Assembly: GCF_029937575.1 (NCBI RefSeq)
Contig: NZ_JAPYPS010000007.1
Location: 55,481-119,480, forward strand
Reading direction: 5' to 3'
Source of the DNA: Nocardioides sp.
GTDB lineage: Bacteria > Actinomycetota > Actinomycetes > Propionibacteriales > Nocardioidaceae
DNA length: 64,000 nt
Position numbers and translations under genes: made by a program. Positions 1 through 8,403 of this stretch are shown piece by piece. Below the pieces are notes generated by a model. The model was not told the origin of the DNA. It saw nothing but the letters and a program-made list of their open reading frames with translations, and made no database searches. Each line of letters starts with the position of its first letter. The first letter of the stretch is position 1.

Positions 1-743
1 GCTACGTGATGAACGACGTCGACAAGATCGGCGGCATCCCCGTCGTGATGAAGGCGCTCCTCGACGCCGGCCTGATGCACGGCGACTGCCTGACGGTGAC
101 CGGGAGGACGATGGCGGAGAACCTCGAGGCGCTGGCGCCGCCGGCGCTCGACGACGACGTCATCCGCAAGCTCGACCGCCCGATCCACGCCACCGGCGGC
201 CTGACGATCCTCACCGGGTCGTTGGCGCCCGAGGGTGCGGTGGTGAAGTCGGCCGGGTTCGACGAGTCGGTCTTCACCGGCACGGCCCGCGTCTTCGACG
301 GCGAGCGCGCCGCGATGGATGCCCTCACCGAGGGAAAGATCGGCGCCGGCGACGTCGTCGTCATCCGCTACGAGGGCCCCAAGGGTGGGCCCGGCATGCG
401 CGAGATGCTCGCGATCACGGGTGCCATCAAGGGCGCCGGCCTCGGCAAGGACGTCCTGCTGCTGACCGACGGTCGCTTCTCCGGCGGTACGACGGGCCTG
501 TGCGTCGGCCACATCGCCCCCGAGGCGGCCGACGGGGGACCCGTCGCGTTCGTGCGCGACGGCGACCAGATCACCCTCGACGTCCTCAACCGCTCCCTCG
601 AGGTCGAGCCGGCCGAAGGCTCCCAGGACTGGGAGGCGCGCAAGGTCGGCTGGGAGCCGCGGCCCCCGAAGTACACCAAGGGCGTGCTCGGCAAGTACGC
701 CCGCACCGTGACGTCCGCCGCGCACGGTGCGGTGACCGGCTGA
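1..743 (+). CDS. ilvD: Dihydroxy-acid dehydratase, C-terminal part (5' end outside window)
   Basis: This is the last ~246 residues of IlvD, the Fe-S enzyme that dehydrates 2,3-dihydroxy acids to the 2-keto acids of valine, isoleucine and leucine synthesis. The frame is open from the first bases, so the gene begins upstream. Seen: the [13 protein letters not shown] entry, the GxRVFDGE-like segment, and the family's C-terminal block [14 protein letters not shown] followed by [12 protein letters not shown], where the invariant serine acts as catalytic base. The stop is at 741-743. The link to ilvBNC (11.2 kb) and leuB/ilvE/cimA further on is functional only; each has its own leader. The identification is secure; only the N-terminal iron-sulphur cysteines cannot be checked. 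Confidence 0.96.
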   Translation, partial: YVMNDVDKIGGIPVVMKALLDAGLMHGDCLTVTGRTMAENLEALAPPALDDDVIRKLDRPIHATGGLTILTGSLAPEGAVVKSAGFDESVFTGTARVFDGERAAMDALTEGKIGAGDVVVIRYEGPKGGPGMREMLAITGAIKGAGLGKDVLLLTDGRFSGGTTGLCVGHIAPEAADGGPVAFVRDGDQITLDVLNRSLEVEPAEGSQDWEARKVGWEPRPPKYTKGVLGKYARTVTSAAHGAVTG

Positions 744-750
744 GCGCCCG

Positions 751-777
751 GTGAGCACGGTGAGCACGGTGAGCACC
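751..777 (+). repeat. Three tandem 9-bp GTGAGCACG units carrying in-frame GTG codons
   Basis: Three head-to-tail copies of GTGAGCACG (last unit ends in C) lie between ilvD and the next gene. Each unit begins with a GTG. A reading frame from 751 gives MSTVSTVSTG and stops at 781-783, overlapping the GTG start at 780 as GTGA. This could be a tiny coupled upstream ORF or simple slippage of a start region; the sequence alone does not decide. Confidence 0.6.
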
Positions 778-779
778 GG

Positions 780-1805
780 GTGACGACGGCACCGTTCGCT
801 CGCTCCCGCGGTGCCGCTCTCGCGCTGGTGGGGGTGGTCGCGCTGCTCGTCCTGGCCGCCGGGGTCGGGTTCTTCGAGGACTCCTCCGCGCCCGCAGATC
901 CTTCGGCGGGCCCGACGGGGACCAGCTCACCCGGGACGGCGCCCACGGGCGAGCCCGGCGAGCCCGGCGAGCCCGTCGAGCCTCCTGGACCCGCAGAGCC
1001 GCGGACCCGGCGTACCCCCAACCCGCCACCGGCCCCCGGCGAGGGCATCTTCGGGCGCAACCGCACCCTGGTCGCCTACTACGGCGCCGCCGGGACCGGC
1101 GCCCTCGGCGTGCTGGGGGAGGGGCCGCCGGACCAGGAGATCGGTCGGCTCGAGCGGGCTGCCGCTGCCTTCGAGCGCCCCGACCGGCCGGTGCAGATCG
1201 TCTACGAGCTGATCGTGACGATCGCGGACGCCACCCCGGGGCCGGACGGCGACTACAGCCACGACGTGCCCCGGCGTGACGTCGAGCGCTACCTCAAGGC
1301 GGCTCGCCGACACGACGCCATGCTGCTGCTCGACATCCAGCCCGGCCGGGCCTCGTTCCCCGAGGTCGCCAAGCGGTGGGCGTGGGCGCTCGAAGACCCC
1401 CGTGTCGGCCTCGCCCTCGACCCGGAGTGGCGGATGGCGCGCGGCGACGTCCCGGGTCGGGTGATCGGCTCGGTCGACGCCTCCGAGGTCAACAAGACAT
1501 CGCTGTGGCTGGCCAAGCTGGTGCGCCGCGAGCGGTTGCCGCAGAAGCTCTTCGTGCTGCACCAGTTCCGCACCAGCATGATCGAGCGGATCGACCGGGT
1601 CGCCGTACGCCGCCGGCTGGCCACCGTGCAGCACGTCGACGGCTTCGGCACCCAGCAGCAGAAGATGGCGACGTACGACGCCGTCCTGCGGCCACAGAAG
1701 TTCCACCCCGGCTTCAAGCTGTTCTACGACGAGGACGTCGGGCTGATGGCGCCCGCGCGAGTGCTGAAGGTCCGCCCCCGGGTGCGGTTCGTCAGCTATC
1801 AGTAG
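780..1805 (+). CDS. Secreted or membrane-anchored protein of unknown function
   Basis: I do not recognise the family with certainty. The 341-aa product starts at GTG 780. It has a positively charged N-terminus, one hydrophobic segment (about residues 12-28), then a low-complexity Pro/Gly/Glu linker with collagen-like GEP triplets (about 57-75). The globular part (about 95-341) has alternating hydrophobic stretches such as LVAYYGAAG, MLLLDIQPG and VGLALDPEW, which suggests an alpha/beta barrel or hydrolase-like fold on the outside of the cell. It follows ilvD by 36 bp and may be co-transcribed. The DNA of the linker is an imperfect 9-bp tandem repeat. No catalytic residues can be named. Confidence 0.8.
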   Translation: MTTAPFARSRGAALALVGVVALLVLAAGVGFFEDSSAPADPSAGPTGTSSPGTAPTGEPGEPGEPVEPPGPAEPRTRRTPNPPPAPGEGIFGRNRTLVAYYGAAGTGALGVLGEGPPDQEIGRLERAAAAFERPDRPVQIVYELIVTIADATPGPDGDYSHDVPRRDVERYLKAARRHDAMLLLDIQPGRASFPEVAKRWAWALEDPRVGLALDPEWRMARGDVPGRVIGSVDASEVNKTSLWLAKLVRRERLPQKLFVLHQFRTSMIERIDRVAVRRRLATVQHVDGFGTQQQKMATYDAVLRPQKFHPGFKLFYDEDVGLMAPARVLKVRPRVRFVSYQ

Positions 1806-1873
1806 CGGCCTCATCGTCGCCGCAGTCCACGCGGATCGCGTCAGGCCGCGCGCCTCGGCTCGGTCGGGGGCAA

Positions 1874-1925
1874 CGGGTCGTGTGCCTGAGAACGGTCCAT
1901 GAGTCGCTCCCAGGCACACGACCCG
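1874..1925. terminator. Bidirectional hairpin between convergent genes (15-bp perfect stem)
   Basis: The arms 1874-1888 and 1911-1925 are perfect reverse complements (CGGGTCGTGTGCCTG and its complement), with a 22-nt loop. It lies between the stop of the exported protein and the end of the convergent VOC gene. There is no clear T-run, which is common for actinobacterial terminators. Confidence 0.7.
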
Positions 1926-1957
1926 ACCCGGGAGGGTGCCCTGCGCGGACCACCCGG

Positions 1958-2371
1958 TCACTGCACCAGCAGGCAGAAGGGGTGGCCTGCGGGGTCGGCG
2001 AGCACGTAGAGCGGCTCGTCGTGGTCCTGCGCGCGGTCGTGGAGCAGTCGGGCACCCAGCTCCTCGGCCCGTCGGCGGTGCCGCTCGAGCTCCTCGACAC
2101 TGCTGACCGTGAAGTCCAGGTGCATCTGCAGGGGCACGTCCTCGGCCGGCCAGGTCGGCGCCGTGGTGTCGCGCTTCTCCTGCACCGCCAGCACCCGGCG
2201 GCCGTCGTCGTCGAGCAGGACGAGCCAGTCCGCGTCGTCGGGGGCGCCGTCGCCCGGCGGCTCCTCGCCGTCGCGGTAGTGCAGGCCGAGGAGCACGCGG
2301 TAGAACTCCGCGAGCCTCCGACAGTCGCGCGCATCGATCGCGGTGTGCAGCAGCCTGGGGTGGTCGGGCAT
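1958..2371 (-). CDS. VOC (glyoxalase/bleomycin-resistance) family protein
   Basis: A 137-aa single-domain vicinal-oxygen-chelate protein. The start at 2371 is chosen because AAGGTGA lies just upstream on the minus strand; a longer reading to 2431 would run through the upstream dispersed repeat. Seen: the opening beta strand LLHTAIDARD, the LAEFYRVLLGL helix typical of VOC domains, LQMHLDFTV in the middle, and the closing YVLADPAGHPFCLL with the family's D-P-x-G-x-x-F-C signature. Candidate metal ligands are His in MHLD and the Asp/Glu region near the end. Such small VOC proteins include resistance proteins and dioxygenase-like enzymes; the substrate cannot be predicted. Confidence 0.88.
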   Translation of the reverse strand: MPDHPRLLHTAIDARDCRRLAEFYRVLLGLHYRDGEEPPGDGAPDDADWLVLLDDDGRRVLAVQEKRDTTAPTWPAEDVPLQMHLDFTVSSVEELERHRRRAEELGARLLHDRAQDHDEPLYVLADPAGHPFCLLVQ

Positions 2372-2414
2372 CGGGTCACCTTTCGTCGGTCCGTGGTCGA
2401 GGTGGTTGTTCGGG

Positions 2415-2480
2415 TCACCGGGTTTCGACACGCTCGGTCACGGGCTCGTTCCTCGCCCGTGCTCGCTGCTCAACCACCGA
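2415..2480 (-). repeat. Dispersed ~66-bp intergenic repeat, copy A
   Basis: This stretch between the VOC gene and the Eis-like gene runs from GTCACCGGGTTTCGACACG to CTCGCTGCTCAACCACCG. It matches the reverse complement of 39672-39738 at roughly nine bases in ten, with a one-base gap. The ends (TGGTTGAGCAGCGAGC and GTGTCGAAACC) are conserved and the middle varies. I remember similar TGGTTGAGCAG...GTGTCGAAACC elements between genes in Nocardioides-type genomes. Confidence 0.85.
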
Positions 2481-2509
2481 CGATCACGCCCTCGCGAGCT
2501 CGGGCGTGA

Positions 2510-3709
2510 TCAGAAGTAGTCGCGCACGTGCAGCGGACGACCGCCCAGGAGCGCGTCGAGCACCCGGTCGTGGGTGTCGGGGCCGGCGAGGTGGTCGAGC
2601 ATCCGCAGGTTGGCGCATGACTGCGCGCCGGCGAAGACGAGGGCGAGCCCCTGCGTGGTGAACGTCGGGACGTCGCCGGCCACGGCCACCCGTCCGCACG
2701 TCGCGGTGCCGTTGCTGACAGTGATGCGGAAACCGCCGTCGGCGCGTCCGAGCCGGTCGCCCGCGACGGCGAGGTCGATCTCGATGTCGCCCAGCCCGGG
2801 CAGCGTCGGTGCCGCCACCGTGAGGGCGCCGGCGAGGTCGCTGACGCGCAGCATGTAGGGGTGACGCGCCACGACGCGCCAGGTGGCGGAGGGGAGGACC
2901 AGCCGCGCGGGGTCGTGACCCGACGACGAGAGCCGGGACCGCCCGGCGACCGAGGAGAACGACCCGAACATCCGCCACAGGGCGCGGTAGCCGTCCAGCG
3001 AGGCCGCGAGCAGGTCGTGCACCTCCAGCACGGAGGTGGCCGGGTCGTAGTCGGCGCCGCGGTCCCACGTGGCGTAGCCGACCACCTGGTCGTCGGCGTC
3101 CACGGCCAGGCTGACTGCCGTGGCTTCGTCGAGGAGCTCGGCGTCCGTGGTGGCGAACCGGGGGCCGGTGCGGGTGAGCGGGCCGTTCTGCGCCGCTGCC
3201 CACCGGTCGTAGAGCGCCCGGACGGCGGGGACGTCCTCGACGCGGGCCCGTCGGGTGCGCGTCGCCGTCGGTGGTCGCACCCCGCTCAGCTCGGCGGTGG
3301 CGACCTCGACGGTGTCGAGGCTGGTCACGACCTCGTAGCCGAGCGAGCGATAGATGCCGTTGGCGGTCGGGTACAGCGTCGAGAGCACCTCGCCCCGTTC
3401 GGCCGCGGCGCCGAGCGCGGCCTCGAAGAGCGGCTGCAGCAGCCCCGCCCCCCGACGCTCGGGGGCGACGGTGACCCCGGCGATCCCACACGTGGGCACC
3501 CGGCGCCCGTGCCACCAGGACTCGTAGGTGTGCCCCACGACCCGGGCGACGAGTTCGCCGTCGTCGACGGCACCCCACACGTCCCGACCCTGAGGCAGCG
3601 AGGTCGGGGCCTCGGGCGGGGTGGCCGGGTACGGCGGCGTACCGAACGCCTCGGCGCCCAGCCGGAACTGCGCCGCATGGTCGTCGAGGGTCAGGGTGCG
3701 GATGTCCAC
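2510..3709 (-). CDS. Eis-like GNAT N-acetyltransferase
   Basis: A 399-aa protein, the usual length of Eis-family acetyltransferases (two GNAT domains plus a sterol-carrier-like C-terminal domain). Seen: the acetyl-CoA loop VAPERRGAGLLQPLF near residues 81-95, the LYPTANGIYRSLGYEV segment that holds the conserved Tyr of the first GNAT domain, and a C-terminus ending in DYF, where the terminal carboxylate takes part in catalysis in this family. Eis enzymes acetylate amines on aminoglycosides, polyamines or proteins; the native substrate here is unknown. The GTG start sits 6 nt behind a minus-strand TACGGT (3721-3716), so the mRNA is probably leaderless. Confidence 0.88.
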   Translation of the reverse strand: MDIRTLTLDDHAAQFRLGAEAFGTPPYPATPPEAPTSLPQGRDVWGAVDDGELVARVVGHTYESWWHGRRVPTCGIAGVTVAPERRGAGLLQPLFEAALGAAAERGEVLSTLYPTANGIYRSLGYEVVTSLDTVEVATAELSGVRPPTATRTRRARVEDVPAVRALYDRWAAAQNGPLTRTGPRFATTDAELLDEATAVSLAVDADDQVVGYATWDRGADYDPATSVLEVHDLLAASLDGYRALWRMFGSFSSVAGRSRLSSSGHDPARLVLPSATWRVVARHPYMLRVSDLAGALTVAAPTLPGLGDIEIDLAVAGDRLGRADGGFRITVSNGTATCGRVAVAGDVPTFTTQGLALVFAGAQSCANLRMLDHLAGPDTHDRVLDALLGGRPLHVRDYF

Positions 3710-3741
3710 GCCGCAACCGTAGGGCCGCGGCGAGCCGTCGG

Positions 3742-5292
3742 CTACCAGGTGTCGACGGTGCGCCCGCTGCCGCGAAGCCGTCCATGACGAGCGGCGGCGT
3801 CCAGCAGGCGCACCAGGACCCCGCGCGTCTGAGCCGGGTCGATCACGTCGTCGATCTCGAAGTGCCGCGCGACGTTGAGCGCCGTCGAGTGCTGCTGGGC
3901 GTACGCCGTGAGCTCGCGCACCTGCGCCTCACGCTCCTCGGGGTCCGCGATCGCCTCGAGCTCGCGTCGCATCGAGAGTCGTACGGCACCCTCCAGGCCC
4001 ATCGCCCCCAGGTGGGCGCCCGGCCAGGCGAGGGTCATCAGCGGCTCGTGGGTGCTGCCGCCGAGCATCGCCTGCGCGCCCAGTCCGTACCCACGACGCA
4101 GCACCACACCGATGAGCGGCACCTCCATCGCCGCCGCGGCGACCAGCAGCCGGGAGGTGTGGCGGACCAGGCCGGTGCGCTCGGCCTCGGCGCCGACCAT
4201 CATCCCCGGGGTGTCGACCAGGGAGACGACGGGGAAGCCCCACGCGTCGCAGAGCTGGAGGAACCGCGCCGCCTTGTCGCCGGCGTCAGCCGTGATGGCG
4301 CCGGCCATGTGGCGGGTGTCGTTGGCGAGGAAGCCGACGCTGCGCCCCTCGATGCGTCCCAGGGCGGTGTACACCTCGGGGGCGAACGCGGCGCGGAGCA
4401 CCGTCACCGAGTCGACGTCAGCGATGGCCTCGAGGATCGGCTCCACGGCGTACGACGTGCGCTCGCCGTCGGGCACCGCGTCGCGCAGGCCGACCTGCTC
4501 GGCCTCGCTCGGCGCCGACCAGTCCTCCTCGCGCCCCAGGAAGTAGCCGACGAGTGCGCGGGCGGCGTCCACGGCCTCGCCGTCCTCGACGGCCAGGTCG
4601 ACGACCCCGTTGGCCGTCATCACGTCGAGCGGACCGACGTCGGCCGCGGCCACCTCACCTAGCCCGCCGCCCGCGATCATCGCCGGCCCGCCCATGCCCA
4701 GCGACGCCTGGGGCGTCGCCACGATCAGGTCCGAGCACCCGGCGATGACGGCGTTGCCGGCGAAGCAGTTGTCCTCGACGACCGCGATCCGCGGCACCTT
4801 CCCCGACAGCCGGGCCCACGCGGCGAACGTCGTGACGTCGAGCGCGGAGACGAGCGGGATGTCGGTGTCCCCAGGTCGCCCGCCGCCGCCGGCGGCGAAG
4901 AACACGGTGGGCAGGGCCAGCCGCCCGATGACGTCGAGGAGCCGGTCGGTCTTGCGGTGCCCGCGCATGCCCTGGGTGCCGGCCATCACGAGGTAGTCGT
5001 AGGACAGCACCGCGACCTGGTGCCCGTCGATGGTGGCCAGGCCGCCGACGATGCCGTCGGCGACGGTGCGGTCCAGCAGGTCGTCGTCCGAGCGCTTGTC
5101 GGACTGGGCGGCGGTGACGAACCGGCCGTACTCCACGAAGCTGCCCGCGTCGACCAACGCCCCGATCTGCTCACGCGCAGTGCGGCCGCCCCGCGCGTGC
5201 AGCTTCTCGACCGCCTCGGGTCGCGCGGCGTCCTCGGTGAGCGCCTTCCGGGCGAGGACCTCGAGCAGCGCTGGCCTGATATCCGATGGCAT
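3742..5292 (-). CDS. Acyl-CoA carboxylase, carboxyltransferase (beta) subunit
   Basis: The 516-aa product belongs to the carboxyltransferase family (acetyl-, propionyl- or methylcrotonyl-CoA carboxylase beta). Seen: N-terminal KLHARGGRTAREQI, the YDYLVMAGTQGMRGHRK block, the first oxyanion-hole region FFAAGGGGRPGD, and in the C-terminal half VSLVDTPGMMVGAEAE and RGYGLGAQAMLGG, hallmarks of both crotonase-like subdomains. It must work with a biotin carboxylase/BCCP chain, which is not in this window. Acyl chain length cannot be read from the sequence. The ATG start lies 7 nt behind a minus-strand TACACT (5305-5300). It is 32 bp upstream of the Eis-like gene, same strand. Confidence 0.92.
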   Translation of the reverse strand: MPSDIRPALLEVLARKALTEDAARPEAVEKLHARGGRTAREQIGALVDAGSFVEYGRFVTAAQSDKRSDDDLLDRTVADGIVGGLATIDGHQVAVLSYDYLVMAGTQGMRGHRKTDRLLDVIGRLALPTVFFAAGGGGRPGDTDIPLVSALDVTTFAAWARLSGKVPRIAVVEDNCFAGNAVIAGCSDLIVATPQASLGMGGPAMIAGGGLGEVAAADVGPLDVMTANGVVDLAVEDGEAVDAARALVGYFLGREEDWSAPSEAEQVGLRDAVPDGERTSYAVEPILEAIADVDSVTVLRAAFAPEVYTALGRIEGRSVGFLANDTRHMAGAITADAGDKAARFLQLCDAWGFPVVSLVDTPGMMVGAEAERTGLVRHTSRLLVAAAAMEVPLIGVVLRRGYGLGAQAMLGGSTHEPLMTLAWPGAHLGAMGLEGAVRLSMRRELEAIADPEEREAQVRELTAYAQQHSTALNVARHFEIDDVIDPAQTRGVLVRLLDAAARHGRLRGSGRTVDTW

Positions 5293-5299
5293 GGGCGCG

Positions 5300-5369
5300 A
5301 GTGTAGGAGGAGGATCCGGGCGCGGTCCCTCACCTGGTCGCGTTCTGCGTGCAGGCTCGCCCGTAGGCT
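5300..5369. promoter_or_regulatory. Divergent promoter region: carboxyltransferase (-) and kynU (+)
   Basis: TACACT on the minus strand (5305-5300) is 7 nt before the carboxyltransferase ATG. TAGGCT on the plus strand (5364-5369) is 6 nt before the kynU GTG. Both positions put the transcription start at or next to the start codon. No clear -35 boxes are visible. Confidence 0.55.
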
Positions 5370-5375
5370 CGGCTG

Positions 5376-6584
5376 GTGACTGTCTGCACCGCTGCTGATC
5401 TCGACCTCGCCGACCCGCTGGCGGCGCACCGTGACCTCTTCGTCGGCACCGAGACCCCGCTGGTCTACCTCGACGGCAACTCCCTGGGTCGGCCGCTGCG
5501 CACCACGCCCGAGCGCCTGCGCGCCTTCGTCGAGGAGGAGTGGGCCGGTCGGCTGATCCGCGGCTGGGACGAGCGCTGGATGGACCTGCCCGAGGTGCTC
5601 GGCGATGCGATCGGAGCCCAGATCCTCGGTGCCTCCACGGGTCAGACGATCGTGGGCGACTCCACGACCGTGCTGCTCTACAAGCTGATGCGAGCCGCGG
5701 TGGCGCTGCGCCCGGGTCGCACCGAGATCGTGATGGACCGCGACAACTTCCCCACGGACCGGTACGTCGCCGACGGCGTCGCCCGCGAGTGCGGGCTGAC
5801 CCTGCGCTGGATCGACGTCGACACCGCCGCGGGGGTCACTGCCGAGCAGCTCGCCGCGGTCGTGGGGGAGCAGACCGCGCTCGTCTCGCTGAGCCACGTC
5901 GCCTACCGATCGGCGTGGATCGCCGACGCGGGCGCGCTGACCCGGATCGCCCACGACGCCGGGGCCCTGGTCCTGTGGGACCTGTCCCACTCGGCCGGCT
6001 CGGTGCCGATGGCGCTGGACGACTGGGACGTCGACCTCGCGGTCGGCTGCACCTACAAGTACCTCAACGGCGGTCCCGGCTCGCCGGCGTTCGCCTTCGT
6101 CGCGGAGCGACTGCTCGACGACGTCGTTCAGCCGATCCAGGGGTGGCTCGGGGCGGCGGACCCGTTCCTGATGGGACCGACGTACCACCCGGCCGACGGC
6201 ATCCGGCGCATCCTGTCGGGCACCCCGCCCGTGGTCGGGATGCTCGCGCTGCAGGACATGCTCCAGCTCCTCTCGCGGGTCGGCATGGTCGCGGTGCGGG
6301 AGAAGTCGATCGGCCTGACGAGCTACGCCGTGGACCGGGCGGCCGAGCTGCTGCCCGAGGTGGCGCTGGCCTCACCCGCCGAGGCCTCGCTGCGCGGCGG
6401 GCACGTCACGTTCACGCACCCGTTGATGGGCGAGGTCACCGCGGCGCTGTGGGAGCGCGACGTGATCCCCGACTACCGCGACCCCCACGGCCTGCGCCTC
6501 GGGCTCTCGCCGCTGTCCACGTCGTACGACGAGGTCGAGCGGGGGCTGCAGGCGGTGCGAGAGGTGCTCGACTCCCTTGGCTGA
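5376..6584 (+). CDS. kynU: Kynureninase
   Basis: A 402-aa fold-type I PLP enzyme of the kynureninase group, which cleaves L-kynurenine to anthranilate and alanine in tryptophan breakdown. Seen: the family N-terminal signature LVYLDGNSLGRPL, the WDERWMDLPEVLGDAIG segment, the PLP phosphate region IVGDSTTVLLYK, the PLP-pyridine Asp in LVLWDLSHSAGSVPM, and the Schiff-base lysine in CTYKYLNGGPGSPAF. Length matches the family. The GTG start is used, 6 nt behind TAGGCT. It overlaps the MFS gene by 8 bp. No tryptophan dioxygenase or formamidase lies nearby, so its pathway partners must be elsewhere. Confidence 0.93.
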   Translation: MTVCTAADLDLADPLAAHRDLFVGTETPLVYLDGNSLGRPLRTTPERLRAFVEEEWAGRLIRGWDERWMDLPEVLGDAIGAQILGASTGQTIVGDSTTVLLYKLMRAAVALRPGRTEIVMDRDNFPTDRYVADGVARECGLTLRWIDVDTAAGVTAEQLAAVVGEQTALVSLSHVAYRSAWIADAGALTRIAHDAGALVLWDLSHSAGSVPMALDDWDVDLAVGCTYKYLNGGPGSPAFAFVAERLLDDVVQPIQGWLGAADPFLMGPTYHPADGIRRILSGTPPVVGMLALQDMLQLLSRVGMVAVREKSIGLTSYAVDRAAELLPEVALASPAEASLRGGHVTFTHPLMGEVTAALWERDVIPDYRDPHGLRLGLSPLSTSYDEVERGLQAVREVLDSLG

Positions 6585-7830
6585 GAAGTCCCGCGCCCGA
6601 TCGGCCGAGGTCGCCAGGGTTCCGATCCCGGCCGAGATCAAGGTCCTCGTCGCCTCCGCCTTCGTGATCGCGATCGGCTTCGGCCTGGTCTCGCCGGTCC
6701 TGCCGGCCTATGCGCGCAGCTTCGACGTCGGCGTCGCCGCGGCGTCGTTCGTGGTCTCGATCTTCGCGATGTTCCGCCTCGCCTTCGCACCGGTCGGCGG
6801 CGCGCTGGTCAAGCGGCTGGGGGAGCGACCGGTCTACCTGACCGGCCTCACGCTCGTGGCCGCATCGTCGTTGGCCACGGCCTTCGCGCAGTCCTACTAC
6901 CAGCTGCTGATCTTCCGGGGGCTCGGCGGGATCGGCTCGACGATGTTCACGATCTCGGCGATGGCGCTGCTCGTGCGGCTCGCGCCGCCCACGATCCGCG
7001 GACGCGTCTCCTCGGCGTACGCGTCCTCCTTCCTCATCGGCGGGATGGTCGGGCCGCTCGTGGGGGGCGCCCTGGCGGGCTTCGGCCTGCGGGTGCCGTT
7101 CGTCGCCTACGCCGTCGCGCTGATGGCGGCCGCCGCGGTGGTCGGGATCCGGCTGTCCGGGGCGCGGTTGCGTCCCACGGGGTCCGGGCCGCCGGCACCG
7201 CCGATGCTGCTGCGCGAGGCCCTGGCGATCCCCGCCTACCGCGCCGCACTCGGCTCGGCCTTCGCCAACGGGTGGTGCAACTTCGGCGTCCGGGTCGCCG
7301 TGATCCCGCAGTTCGCGCTCGTGGTCCGCGACGACACGTGGGTCGCCGGTGTCGCGCTCGCTCTCGCAGCCCTCGGTACGGCGGCCACCCTGCAGGTCGC
7401 GGGTCGACTCGCCGACACCCTCGGACGCCGGCCCCTGGTGATCGTGGGGCTGCTCGCCACGGGGCTCACGTTGGGGCTGATCGGCCTCAGCGGCAACCTC
7501 GTGGTGCTGCTGCTCCTCTCGGCGCTGTCCGGTCTGGGCGCCGGCCTGGTCAACCCAGGCAACCAGGCCACGGTGGCCGACGTCATCGGCGCCGAGCGCT
7601 CGGGCGGCACCGTGCTGAGCACCTTCCAGATGGCGCAGGACGCGGGGGCGATCCTCGGGCCGGTGCTGGTCGGCGTCGTCGCCGACCAGGTCGGCTTCGG
7701 GTGGGCCTTCGCCGTCACCGGCCTCGTCAGCCTGCTCGCCGTACTCCCGTGGTTGGTGGCCCAGGAGACGCTCCAGCGGGAGGCGCCTGGCGCGGCTAGT
7801 GCACCTGACCCACTGCCGACGTCGGAGTGA
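6577..7830 (+). CDS. MFS transporter (drug/efflux type)
   Basis: A 417-aa inner-membrane protein with about 12 hydrophobic segments. Seen: first helix VLVASAFVIAIGFGLVSPVLPAYA, the motif-A-like loop GGALVKRLGERPVY between helices 2 and 3, and GRLADTLGRRPL, the matching loop in the second half. It starts with TTG at 6577, inside the end of kynU (8-bp overlap), so it is translated with kynureninase. The context suggests it might move a kynurenine-pathway compound, but the sequence resembles general multidrug MFS pumps and the substrate is open. Its tail overlaps the convergent PPOX gene by 35 bp. Confidence 0.9.
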   Translation: MAEKSRARSAEVARVPIPAEIKVLVASAFVIAIGFGLVSPVLPAYARSFDVGVAAASFVVSIFAMFRLAFAPVGGALVKRLGERPVYLTGLTLVAASSLATAFAQSYYQLLIFRGLGGIGSTMFTISAMALLVRLAPPTIRGRVSSAYASSFLIGGMVGPLVGGALAGFGLRVPFVAYAVALMAAAAVVGIRLSGARLRPTGSGPPAPPMLLREALAIPAYRAALGSAFANGWCNFGVRVAVIPQFALVVRDDTWVAGVALALAALGTAATLQVAGRLADTLGRRPLVIVGLLATGLTLGLIGLSGNLVVLLLLSALSGLGAGLVNPGNQATVADVIGAERSGGTVLSTFQMAQDAGAILGPVLVGVVADQVGFGWAFAVTGLVSLLAVLPWLVAQETLQREAPGAASAPDPLPTSE

Positions 7831-8215
7831 ACCGCGCGACCAGTCGCTTCTCCTCGACCATCGCTGCGCGGTACTCGTCCCAGTCGTCGTGCGGCCGGCC
7901 GGCGACCTTCTCGTACAGCTCGCACAGGGCGTCGCTGGTGGCGTCGCCCGGCTCGGTCGTGATGGGAGACAGCTCGACGGTGCCGTCCAGCGACACGTAG
8001 GACCACGACGAGGGCTCGGTGAGGTGGAGCACGATGCGGGGGTCGCGTCGCATGTTGGCGGTCTTGGCCCGGTCGTCGGTCAGCGAGATCTCGAAGGTGT
8101 CGCCGTCGAGGGCGTAGACCACGTCCGAGGACTGCGGGCGTCCGTCCTTGCGGATCGTGATGATGACCGCGTGCTTGCGGCCGGCTGCCCACGCGGTGGC
8201 GTCGGAGAGGTCCAT
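7796..8215 (-). CDS. PPOX-class F420-dependent oxidoreductase-like protein
   Basis: A 139-aa split-barrel protein of the pyridoxamine-phosphate-oxidase-like superfamily. Seen: KHAVIITIRKDGRPQSSDVVYALDGD, the usual first strands, then TDDRAKTANMRRDPRIVLHL, the cofactor-binding segment conserved in actinobacterial PPOX F420 proteins. Members use F420 or FMN for redox chemistry, or bind biliverdin or heme. The cofactor cannot be decided from the sequence alone. The gene is convergent with the MFS gene and overlaps its last 35 bp. Confidence 0.85.
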   Translation of the reverse strand: MDLSDATAWAAGRKHAVIITIRKDGRPQSSDVVYALDGDTFEISLTDDRAKTANMRRDPRIVLHLTEPSSWSYVSLDGTVELSPITTEPGDATSDALCELYEKVAGRPHDDWDEYRAAMVEEKRLVARFTPTSAVGQVH

Positions 8216-8240
8216 GACCCGACTCTGCCACTCCGACGGT

Positions 8241-8336
8241 CGCGCCGTTCACCGGCTGGCCGGTGAACGCCGCACTGGGACGATGTCCGGACATCGTCCA
8301 GGTGCACCGTTTGTCGGCCAGCCGGTGAACGGCGCG
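8241..8336. repeat. Nested palindromic element (96 bp)
   Basis: The outer arms 8241-8261 and 8316-8336 are perfect 21-bp reverse complements. Within the loop, 8279-8298 (GACGATGTCCGGACATCGTC) is a perfect 20-bp palindrome, and the left arm region also reads CACCGGCTGGCCGGTG, itself nearly self-complementary. The element sits between the start of the PPOX gene and the end of the Pr6Pr gene. It looks like a small mobile or REP-type element rather than a plain terminator; no coding frame is convincing. Confidence 0.8.
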
Positions 8337-8393
8337 CCACGGCGACCCCTCACGGCGACCCCTCACGGCGCGCCACGGCGACCCCTCTCGGTC
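8331..8393 (+). repeat. Direct repeats of CACGGCGACCCCTC
   Basis: Next to the palindromic element, the unit CACGGCGACCCCTC occurs three times (from 8338, about 8352 and 8374). The longer block GGCGCGCCACGGCGACCCCTC occurs twice, the first copy overlapping the right arm of the palindrome. This looks like a duplication at the edge of the element. Confidence 0.7.
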
Positions 8394-8403
8394 GCGACGG
8401 AGG

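Noticed and set aside
2372-2431. A 20-residue N-terminal extension of the VOC protein
   Set aside because: The extension runs into the dispersed repeat, and a good ribosome site stands directly before the ATG at 2371.
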